A stretch of DNA of 12,972 nucleotides from Patescibacteria group bacterium UBA2193 (GTDB lineage Bacteria > Patescibacteriota > Minisyncoccia > Moranbacterales > DUUL01): assembly GCA_002327335.1 (NCBI GenBank), contig DCVH01000037.1:1-12972 (forward strand), written 5' to 3'. Of the stretch, positions 6,418 through 12,972 are shown piece after piece; the stretch's first letter is position 1, and each line of letters starts with the position of its first letter. A program made the translations under genes and the position numbers. Below the pieces are notes generated by a model, which ran no database searches, was not told where the DNA came from, and saw nothing but the letters and a program-made list of their open reading frames with translations.

Positions 6418-7545
6418 ACCAACCTTAAACAGTCCTCCCGTCTTTTTATCAACAAAGAAAAGACTTTTTTCATCTTTATCGAGAAATAAAAAGTTGGCAT
6501 CAACGCTTGCATTAATTTCTTCCAGCTCAACTATTCTTTTTTTCTCTCCCTTTATTGTGTCCACTTGCCAAAAAGTATCCGCAGAAAAAACTTTTCCAGA
6601 AGCCCAGTCGTCTGGAAGAATTGTATTAGGAGAATCAAATGTTGGACTGGCACAATAAACACCAACTGAATCTCCTGCCCAAACACATTTATCAACAAGC
6701 CCTGGAAAATTTAATTCCGTTACTTTTTCTGTTTCAATTTGCAGAACAGCCATACCAGTCTTTCCCCCTTCTTTTGCATAAGAAAAAAGAAGTTTTTTAC
6801 CATCCGGTGACCATTTATAATTTACTCCTTTGTATTTCAATTTTATCTCACGTTGCTCTTTTTTAATTAGATTTACAATAAAAATTTGAGTTTCCTCGAA
6901 AGCATTTGGCATTGAAAAAAGTGCCAGAGTTTCATTTTTCGGATTTACTTTCATTTCTGCATAACGAAAAGGGATTTCCATGAGCTCCTGCCAATTCTCT
7001 CCTGATAAATCAGAAATATTTAAAGATCTTTTTTTTGTTTTATTATCAAAATATTTATAAATCAATTGATTTTGAATTTTTCCCCAAATAAGATTATCTG
7101 CGTCAGATTTAAATGGTTTAGCTTCATTTTTTTTGATATCAAAGATAAAATATTTGCCGGAATCTCTGATAATCGCCAAGCTGTTATCACTAGACCACTC
7201 AATGTTTTCTCCACTATTGAAAGGATAAGTCCCAATTGAAGATTTTGTAGTGCCATCCAAGTCTGTTAAAAGAAAATTGTTCTGATTAAAATACAAAATC
7301 TTGCTCCCTGAAACATCAAGTGCTGGATTTTTTATATTGCCTTCAATAATTTTATTTATTTTTTCACTGTTACGCTTATTTTTGTCTTCGCTATCAACTC
7401 CGCTTATTTTTCCCTCATCCTTTTTCACGATTTCGGTATTTTCATAAGAAGTCGGACTTTTTTGAAATACAAAAAATTGAATAGCAAGATAAACCCCGGC
7501 AATTAAAAATATAATGCCGGATATAATAAAGATTTTTTTTGTCAT
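6409..7545 (-). CDS. Membrane-anchored TolB/PD40-like beta-propeller protein
   Basis: This is a 378-residue protein with one N-terminal membrane helix (about 4-26, no obvious cleavage site), a charged low-complexity linker (about 30-70), then a predicted extracytoplasmic beta-propeller. Repeats resembling PD40/TolB blades include IEWSSDNSLAIIRD (115-128), MKVNPKNETLALFS (198-211), YKWSPDGKKLLFSYA (243-257) and VDANFLFLDKDEKSLFFVD (348-366). Such propellers usually bind proteins or form scaffolds. It is the last gene of the T4SS-like operon, starting three bases after the pilin stop, so a part in assembling or capping that machine is a fair guess. There is no Shine-Dalgarno motif before its ATG. 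Its 3' end overlaps the convergent glycan operon. Specific function unknown. Confidence 0.75.
   Translation of the reverse strand: MTKKIFIISGIIFLIAGVYLAIQFFVFQKSPTSYENTEIVKKDEGKISGVDSEDKNKRNSEKINKIIEGNIKNPALDVSGSKILYFNQNNFLLTDLDGTTKSSIGTYPFNSGENIEWSSDNSLAIIRDSGKYFIFDIKKNEAKPFKSDADNLIWGKIQNQLIYKYFDNKTKKRSLNISDLSGENWQELMEIPFRYAEMKVNPKNETLALFSMPNAFEETQIFIVNLIKKEQREIKLKYKGVNYKWSPDGKKLLFSYAKEGGKTGMAVLQIETEKVTELNFPGLVDKCVWAGDSVGVYCASPTFDSPNTILPDDWASGKVFSADTFWQVDTIKGEKKRIVELEEINASVDANFLFLDKDEKSLFFVDKKTGGLFKVGLK
6440..6470 (+). terminator. Terminator-like hairpin for the rightward glycan operon
   Basis: GTCTTTT (6440-6446) pairs with AAAAGAC (6458-6464) around an 11-base loop and is followed directly by six Ts (6465-6470), 23 bases after the stop of the second membrane protein. 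It lies inside the 3' end of the convergent propeller gene. The stem is AT-rich and weak, so efficiency is uncertain. Confidence 0.4.
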
Positions 7546-7548
7546 TTT

Positions 7549-7944
7549 TTATTTAGTTATTTGCTCTATTACTTTTGTTGGGCCCAAAATTGTTCCCTTG
7601 ACCAAATCCGGATTAATGATAAATAAGATAAGAAATGCAACGAAAACCAAAACCAATCCAATTATAGCATTCCAAATCATTTCCTTGGCATCTATCATTT
7701 TTGAAGCATTTCCCACAGAAGTCACAATATAATTGAAGGCCCCCAATGCAATCATAAAAATCGCCAAAATAGCGGCGATTGCAATCCCAAAGTTATACAA
7801 ATTATCTAGATAAACAACGAGATCATTTGCTTTTCCTTGCCCAGGAATATTTTCTTGATTTTTATATGCAGTCTGAGCAAAGACGGGAAGGGAATAAAAA
7901 CAAAAAACAAACGCTATAAATACAAAGCTATAAATTTTTTTCAT
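7549..7944 (-). CDS. T4SS pilin-like two-helix membrane protein (VirB2/TrbC type)
   Basis: This 131-residue protein has a signal peptide (1-23, ending VFA before Gln24), a polar stretch, and two hydrophobic helices (about 50-73 and 93-110). They are separated by a short loop with Asn/Lys/Glu (TSVGNASKMIDAKEMIWN, 75-92), and INPDLV follows at 110-115. This layout and the loop-plus-NPxL pattern match the T4SS pilin family common in CPR genomes and recall VirB2/TrbC pilins. It would be inserted in the inner membrane and assembled into a fibre or channel. It lies six bases after the 1120-residue gene and three bases before the propeller gene, in the same operon as virB4. No ribosome-binding motif is seen. 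The role in DNA transfer versus protein secretion or adhesion is not decidable here. Confidence 0.8.
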   Translation of the reverse strand: MKKIYSFVFIAFVFCFYSLPVFAQTAYKNQENIPGQGKANDLVVYLDNLYNFGIAIAAILAIFMIALGAFNYIVTSVGNASKMIDAKEMIWNAIIGLVLVFVAFLILFIINPDLVKGTILGPTKVIEQITK

Positions 7945-7950
7945 ATTTTT

Positions 7951-10900
7951 TTAATTACGTTCATATTTCTCATAGGCCTCAAGAAAGAAAGATGAGCCAA
8001 ACAAGGCACTCCAGACCAAGACAATGATAATTGAAAGCTTTAAAGAAAAAATTAAATATTCCGGTGCATTTTTAATCGTGGAAGCCATAAAAATCCTCAT
8101 CGAAGCAGTCCCATCACCATTGTTTAATTCGGATAAATCAGGTTTTATGGAAATAGATGAATACTCTTCCAGAAAATCCTTAATAATATCAACTCCCCAA
8201 GCGTCAGAAAAATCTTTTTTCTGACTGGCGGTCACTGGTTTTATCACCTTGGCTCCTAGCGTCATTCCCTTAAGATCAATCGGGGTGACAAAAGAAATTT
8301 TATTATCAAGAATTGTTATATCTAAATCGGGATTTTTATCTAAGAAGTCCTCATTAATTTCTTGTCCGCCGATAAACCAGGTTAATTCAGTATCTTCATT
8401 TTCAAGATAATAGGGAACGATGTCCGCTCTAAACTCAACCCTATTGCCAGGGTTAGTATAAAAAGCATTCACATATTCATCCGGACTTTCAATCCTGCTC
8501 CATGCCAAGCCCGTGTCATCGCTTCTGATTATGGCAAGAGGATTTTTAACTGAAATTGCCCTCGATGTTGTTAGATTCTTAACAATGCCATCATCATCTT
8601 CAACCTGAATATTCAATGTTATCATCTGAATATTGTCAGACGACTTCATAATTGGAAGATAAACCAAAGAAGCTGCATCTCCTGTTAGAATTTGATCGCA
8701 ACCACTTCCACAATTTTGTGGAGCATAAACCCTTCTGCCGTCTATTTCCCAAAAATAACCAAGAATTTTCCCGTCAACATTTGCTTTTGCTGCCAGTATT
8801 TGATATGGATAAACTGGACAAAGAATGCTGGAGGATTCATCGGTGCAAATCTTTTCATCATAATCATAATAATCATCTTCATCCTTGAAAGTTTTATAAA
8901 AATCTATATCAAGATCTTTTTGAAGAATTTCAATCATCACCGTTGAAACCGCTTTAACTTTCCTTGATTTTAACTCACTTGTTTTCAATGCAACTTTTAA
9001 ATAAACTTTTTCTTCATCTCCCATTAAAACACTGACATTTTCTTCTCCTTCTTTTAAAATATTGGGAGAGAAACTGATACTGTCAATCGCCATTCCACCA
9101 GAGAAGGACTCTGAACTGAAAATCTTTTTTCCATTCAACTTTGCACAGCTTTCTATTGGGTCTCCTTCTCCACAATTTTCCGTAAGCCACACTCCTGTTT
9201 CTGTACAAGTCTGATCATTCATGCTTGCACATTTATATATTTCCCAATCATAGTAAATGAAATTACTATTGATATTTTTATTTTTTAGATTGGAAAAAAT
9301 CATTATATTACTGGAAAACTCCGGGGATCTTTTATTAAAAACAGGGTCTTCTGGAAAAAATCCCAAAAAAGTCTCCAGATTTTCTTCATTTTTTTCAAAA
9401 ACTGGCTTAGTCGCTAAATAAGTAAACCCTTCTTCCGTATCAGCATAATAATCATAATCCCTAAAATCATTGTCATAATAATCTCTTGGATTATTTTCAC
9501 ATTCATCATTTTTCATGTCCCCCCGACTTTTATCCGAACAAGTATCAATTCCTGCCCACATAATCTTGTAATAAGCATTAGAACTGGATTTAGAGTTAAC
9601 AAGTTCTTCTATATCTTCTTCAATGCTATCATCTGTTGCTATAGTATTGTCTATAAAAATCTGTTGAAGTGCCTCCATTGCCGTTGCTTCTTCCAATTTT
9701 GATCCATCCAAGGAACCAATAACATCACTAACGGAAACAGCCCCAGCAAATTCTGAGTGATCTGGCAAAATTCCCATCAATTCATCAAGTTTTACCTGAG
9801 TTAAGGACCCCGCATTATAGGCATAAACAATTTGAGCAATTAAATCTCCCGTACTAATATAATTATTAACAATAGTTGCAACATCGGTTCCAGCAGCAAC
9901 AATAAGCCCCTCTAGCTCATCTGGGCTTATTCTAAAAAAACTATTCATTATTGCCTTAATAACTCCCTCTGTATCTATTTTTCCTGTCACCATAATATAA
10001 TTGTCCTCTACAAAAACCAATTCGGGATCATTGAACTCCTCATAAAGATCAGCAAGATCTCTCCCTTCATCAATCGCAGTCCTTAATTCACCTTTATTAA
10101 TCTCTCCCATTGTTCTTGTTATGCCAACAGAGTCAATTCCACTAATAAAAATTGAGAATTCCGGAGAAGGCTCCCCGTCATACAATTCCAATAATTTTGC
10201 TTTGAGAGCATCCTTGTCAAGATAACCCCCTCCAATAAAAGAACTGTTATTATTAAATCCGATTTTCGCTGCAATTTCATCGGCAGTAGGAGTTGATTCC
10301 CCTTCGTTAATTGCCTTCAAAGAAACTCCTTCAATAATAACTCCCACTTGATCCCCTTTTTGATATCGCCAGGTAAAAGTGTTTTGACCAAGTCCCGCCA
10401 AATCAGCTTCATCAACAAACCCGTCTCCGTCGGTGTCCGCACTTTCAGGATTTAAACGCCAACAACGCTCATCCTCTTCTGTGAATGTTCCGTCATCACC
10501 GCCAATTTCTCTTTTACTATCACAATAATAATCAACTACTGATTTTTCTCCTTCCAATTTTTTACCAAAAGTTTCTCCAAAAGGAGGTGTTGCAAATTTA
10601 TGCTTGCATTCAACAATTAAGTCTTTTCCCGAATTACTATCGTTCGCCCCACCTATAATATTCCCAAAATTATGTCTATAGCAACGAGTGATATTTTTTC
10701 CTTTAGAAATTCCTCTTTCCACATCTGCAAGATTATCTCTATCTGTGTCATAAGTTCCAATTCCTTCAATTTCATCATTATCACCTTTTCTCCCTCCCAC
10801 TCCATCCCCACCTCCAAAAGGAGCATAAAAGCCATCATTGTCAGAATCAGAGTTATCATTATCGTATTTAACACCAAAAAGAACCGGATCAAAGTTTCCT

Positions 10901-11313
10901 CGAGCAACCATCCCCATTGCCTCGGTTTTCCCTTTTTCAATTGCTTCGTCTTCGTCTATTTTATTACCAGAGGAGTCAATGAAATTACCTTCTTCGTCAA
11001 CATGTGTAATATACCAAGTATAATAATAATTTTCTGAGCTATTTTTGAATTTCAATCCATAGGCAGAAGCCGTGACCTCTTCCCCTTCTTCGGGCGAGGT
11101 ATTGCTAAAATATAGCTCAGCCACTGGAGCAGCTTCTTTTTGTTGAGCACGACGCAAAGCGTTTTGATCTATTCCATATCTCTTTTCAGCCATGCTCATT
11201 ATCTCCCTTGGTTTTGGATAACTAAGAGAAACAGCCAACGCATGATTACTAATTAAAAAGACAGAAAGCGATAAAGCTAAAAATATTTTTAATTTTGATT
11301 TTAGTTTAGACAT
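7951..11313 (-). CDS. Large secreted, C-terminally anchored protein with Ig/PKD-like and TSP3-like segments
   Basis: I do not recognise a named family for this 1120-residue protein. It has a signal peptide (about 1-27, ALA near the end) and a single C-terminal membrane helix (about 1087-1111) with a short charged tail, so nearly everything should face outward. Segments in order are an Ig-like stretch (62-103, with SPEEGEEVTASAYG and YYTWYI), Asp-rich calcium-loop or thrombospondin type 3-like motifs (DNDNSDSDNDGF 151-162, DTDRDNLADVERG 189-201, DTDGDGFVDEADLAG 293-307), a helical region (400-570), Asp/Tyr-rich patches (610-625, 810-821), and PKD/Ig-like strands (840-923 and 955-1015). Fourteen cysteines (211 to 872, none in the anchor) allow disulfide bonds. 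It sits between the CPBP gene and the pilin in the virB4 operon, so it is probably an exposed structural or adhesive part of the T4SS-like machine. Confidence 0.72.
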   Translation of the reverse strand: MSKLKSKLKIFLALSLSVFLISNHALAVSLSYPKPREIMSMAEKRYGIDQNALRRAQQKEAAPVAELYFSNTSPEEGEEVTASAYGLKFKNSSENYYYTWYITHVDEEGNFIDSSGNKIDEDEAIEKGKTEAMGMVARGNFDPVLFGVKYDNDNSDSDNDGFYAPFGGGDGVGGRKGDNDEIEGIGTYDTDRDNLADVERGISKGKNITRCYRHNFGNIIGGANDSNSGKDLIVECKHKFATPPFGETFGKKLEGEKSVVDYYCDSKREIGGDDGTFTEEDERCWRLNPESADTDGDGFVDEADLAGLGQNTFTWRYQKGDQVGVIIEGVSLKAINEGESTPTADEIAAKIGFNNNSSFIGGGYLDKDALKAKLLELYDGEPSPEFSIFISGIDSVGITRTMGEINKGELRTAIDEGRDLADLYEEFNDPELVFVEDNYIMVTGKIDTEGVIKAIMNSFFRISPDELEGLIVAAGTDVATIVNNYISTGDLIAQIVYAYNAGSLTQVKLDELMGILPDHSEFAGAVSVSDVIGSLDGSKLEEATAMEALQQIFIDNTIATDDSIEEDIEELVNSKSSSNAYYKIMWAGIDTCSDKSRGDMKNDECENNPRDYYDNDFRDYDYYADTEEGFTYLATKPVFEKNEENLETFLGFFPEDPVFNKRSPEFSSNIMIFSNLKNKNINSNFIYYDWEIYKCASMNDQTCTETGVWLTENCGEGDPIESCAKLNGKKIFSSESFSGGMAIDSISFSPNILKEGEENVSVLMGDEEKVYLKVALKTSELKSRKVKAVSTVMIEILQKDLDIDFYKTFKDEDDYYDYDEKICTDESSSILCPVYPYQILAAKANVDGKILGYFWEIDGRRVYAPQNCGSGCDQILTGDAASLVYLPIMKSSDNIQMITLNIQVEDDDGIVKNLTTSRAISVKNPLAIIRSDDTGLAWSRIESPDEYVNAFYTNPGNRVEFRADIVPYYLENEDTELTWFIGGQEINEDFLDKNPDLDITILDNKISFVTPIDLKGMTLGAKVIKPVTASQKKDFSDAWGVDIIKDFLEEYSSISIKPDLSELNNGDGTASMRIFMASTIKNAPEYLIFSLKLSIIIVLVWSALFGSSFFLEAYEKYERN

Positions 11314-11322
11314 TAACTTTAT

Positions 11323-11997
11323 TTATGGAATATTTAAATAATAGAAAACCGTAAAATTTATTACAATATTAACGAGCCAGCTAATTAAGAATGTTAAGAA
11401 AACAGTTCTTGTTCGAAAAACCAGCCAACTAACAAACAAGCTTACTACTAGAATCGAGAAAAATATCACAAAATGCAGAGTTGCTCCAAAAACATATTCA
11501 AAAATCAATACTGCTAAGAGTTGAATGAGTATCCCGCCGATCACACCAATTGCTTTTTCCGCTGAACGCAACAAAAATCCTCTAAAGAAAAATTCTTGGA
11601 AAAATAAAATTAACGGAAAAACAATAAACTCAAAAAACATAAATGGTCCTTTTCCTCCGAACATCAAATTTGAAGCTGGGAAAAATTTATACCAACTCAA
11701 TTTTACCAATAATAAGAAAAACAGTCCAATAAACAAACCTCCGAAAACAAAAACTGTCAAAACATCCTTGAAATCAAACTTAAATGAAAGATGGAAGTCT
11801 GCCAAATTACCTTTGAAATAAAATTTTATAACAACTATTGGAAGAATAAAAAAAAGAAAAAAAGATGAAATCAGCCATTCCCAAACACCGTTTGTTTCAA
11901 CATCTTTCATCAAAAACCACTGTGCTGCGATAATAAAAGCACTGACTATTAAAGCCACATAAAATTGATTTTTTTTGTTTGATAACGCCCTGTTCAT
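11323..11997 (-). CDS. CPBP/Abi-type intramembrane protein with altered catalytic motifs
   Basis: This 224-residue protein has about six to eight hydrophobic helices and resembles the CPBP intramembrane protease family. The central motif reads QEFFFR (134-139) where the family has EExxxR, so the first glutamate is Gln134. A single histidine, His175, sits in FGATLHF, near the place of motif 2 (FxxxH, here GxxxH). The third motif (HxxxN) appears as SWLVN (206-210), with Ser for His. Active members cleave prenylated or other membrane proteins; with these changes activity is doubtful and a binding or chaperone role is possible. It starts 18 bases after the virB4 stop and ends nine bases before the 1120-residue gene, so it belongs to the T4SS-like operon. 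There is no ribosome site. The family call rests on motif position and hydrophobicity only. Confidence 0.6.
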   Translation of the reverse strand: MNRALSNKKNQFYVALIVSAFIIAAQWFLMKDVETNGVWEWLISSFFLFFILPIVVIKFYFKGNLADFHLSFKFDFKDVLTVFVFGGLFIGLFFLLLVKLSWYKFFPASNLMFGGKGPFMFFEFIVFPLILFFQEFFFRGFLLRSAEKAIGVIGGILIQLLAVLIFEYVFGATLHFVIFFSILVVSLFVSWLVFRTRTVFLTFLISWLVNIVINFTVFYYLNIP

Positions 11998-12015
11998 TTG
12001 GGTTGTTTATAAAAA

Positions 12016-12972
12016 CTAGAGCAACTCCATTTCTTCTGTTTCTTCTTCCCTCTTCATCTCCAGTCGCTGTTCCGGATTAGTTGTCACAAGTCGATCTTCA
12101 TTATATGAAGCCACCACTTGAATCGCCGCTCTTTTTGATCCGGCAAAAAATATTCCCTCTCCCACTCCACTATTCATCAAAAGATACTTTTCTCTTTCCG
12201 TTAAATAGAAAGTGTCGGCGACCACATCGATTGATGATTGCGATTGTTTCATCAGAAGTTGCATGGAAGAGTTTGAAACAATCGGCTTTCCATATTTTGA
12301 AGACATGAAGTCGGAAATGTCCTGGGTAATTGTTGTTAGTCCTCCATAATATTTTCGAATTCTCTTGGCAATTGAATATAAAAATTTTGCTGCATCTTCA
12401 TTTTCCATCATGACCCATGCCTCATCAACAACGATTAGTCTTTTTTTAACCTTTGCCCTGATTTCATTCCAAATGTGATGTAAAATCAAATACATTGCAA
12501 TCGGACGTAATTCTTCCTCAAGATCCCTGATATTAAAAACGATCAATTGGTTTTCAAGAGAAACCGTTGATGGATGATTTAAAAAGCCAGAAAAAACTCC
12601 TTTGGTGTACTTTTCCAAACGAATCGCCAAATCTTCTGCTCCCTGCATATTTCTCAAAACTTCATACAAATCTGATAGCAACGGCATTGTCATGCCTGCC
12701 AATCTTTCCGGTGAAGTTTGATCAGAAATGTCCCGAGAAGAATAAACCTCCCTGGTGGCTCTTTCGATAATAGCACTCTCTTCCGGGGTTATATTACCAA
12801 GCATTAACTTGAAAAGACCAAGAAGATTTGCAATATTTGATCGCAAAAGTTCACTCATGTCAATATTTTTCTCTGCTGTCAATTGAAATGGATTGATGTG
12901 GTTTGGAGAGTTTAGCGAAATTTTAATAAAACTTCCATCCACTGCTTCTGCTAAATATCGGTATTCGTCTTC
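12016..12972 (-). CDS. virB4: VirB4-type T4SS ATPase, C-terminal part (5' end beyond window)
   Basis: The frame is open to the right edge; 318 residues are visible, beginning EDEYRYLAEAVDGSF. This matches the VirB4/TraC/TrbE family just after the Walker A region (family pattern: DPExEY followed by INPF, here HINPFQL). Walker B is clear as RLIVVDEAW, followed by the arginine-rich helix AKRIRKYYGG and the TTITQD sensor-like segment. Walker A itself would lie upstream, outside the window. The protein would be a cytoplasmic, membrane-associated hexameric ATPase that powers pilus biogenesis or substrate transfer. A GTG at 12942 could be mistaken for a start but falls within the conserved domain. 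The gene ends in TAG with an acidic tail (EEETEEMELL). It leads the CPBP, surface-protein, pilin and propeller genes in one operon. Confidence 0.92.
   Translation of the reverse strand, partial: EDEYRYLAEAVDGSFIKISLNSPNHINPFQLTAEKNIDMSELLRSNIANLLGLFKLMLGNITPEESAIIERATREVYSSRDISDQTSPERLAGMTMPLLSDLYEVLRNMQGAEDLAIRLEKYTKGVFSGFLNHPSTVSLENQLIVFNIRDLEEELRPIAMYLILHHIWNEIRAKVKKRLIVVDEAWVMMENEDAAKFLYSIAKRIRKYYGGLTTITQDISDFMSSKYGKPIVSNSSMQLLMKQSQSSIDVVADTFYLTEREKYLLMNSGVGEGIFFAGSKRAAIQVVASYNEDRLVTTNPEQRLEMKREEETEEMELL

Noticed and set aside
10672..11037. Plus-strand open frame of 121 codons inside the large surface protein gene, and similar antisense frames elsewhere (for example 2779-3117)
   Set aside because: They are antisense to strongly supported genes, with low-complexity composition and no recognisable domain or start context.
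12942..12942. GTG at 12942 as the virB4 start
   Set aside because: The frame is open to the window edge and the ten residues before it continue the VirB4 family pattern, so the true start lies outside.
1..12972. CRISPR array, tRNA, rRNA or riboswitch
   Set aside because: No regularly spaced repeats and no recognisable RNA gene were seen; non-coding gaps total only a few hundred bases and are accounted for.

Overview
This is a low-G+C (about one third by eye), gene-dense window with short intergenic gaps and almost no Shine-Dalgarno motifs. The set of genes suggests a Patescibacteria/CPR bacterium, probably Parcubacteria-like: a short MetRS with TatD, a stripped-down type IV secretion (T4SS) operon with a two-helix pilin and VirB4, and a membrane-anchored beta-propeller. 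That placement is inference from gene style, as there is no rRNA here. TAA, TGA and TAG all end genes, so the standard bacterial code applies.

Layout. (1) Positions 1-840: an AT-rich leader, then a single HD-domain phosphohydrolase gene bracketed by a 33-bp imperfect inverted repeat. Its downstream arm runs into a hairpin resembling an integron attC site, so the unit looks like a gene cassette or small mobile element. (2) 841-3084, minus strand: tatD and metG, a conserved pair, with a good promoter upstream of metG. (3) 3085-3216: a divergent promoter region with a perfect 12-bp palindrome and a third half-site over the rightward -10. (4) 3217-6417, plus strand: a family 2 glycosyltransferase followed by two tandem, overlapping O-antigen ligase/polymerase-type membrane proteins, apparently a small surface-glycan operon. 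(5) 6409-12972, minus strand: a tightly packed operon entering from the right edge in the order virB4 (partial), CPBP-type membrane protein, a 1120-residue secreted and C-terminally anchored protein, T4SS pilin, and a membrane-anchored TolB/PD40-like propeller protein. It converges on the glycan operon with a 9-bp overlap of the coding ends.

How the genes may work together. The right-hand operon probably builds a cell-envelope conjugation- or secretion-like machine: VirB4 as the energising ATPase, the pilin as the fibre or channel subunit, and the large protein and propeller as lineage-specific exposed parts. The glycan operon probably decorates the same cell surface. The most unusual features are the inverted-repeat HD cassette, the 1120-residue protein, the degenerate CPBP protein inside the T4SS operon, and terminator-like hairpins of each convergent operon lying inside the other operon's coding sequence.
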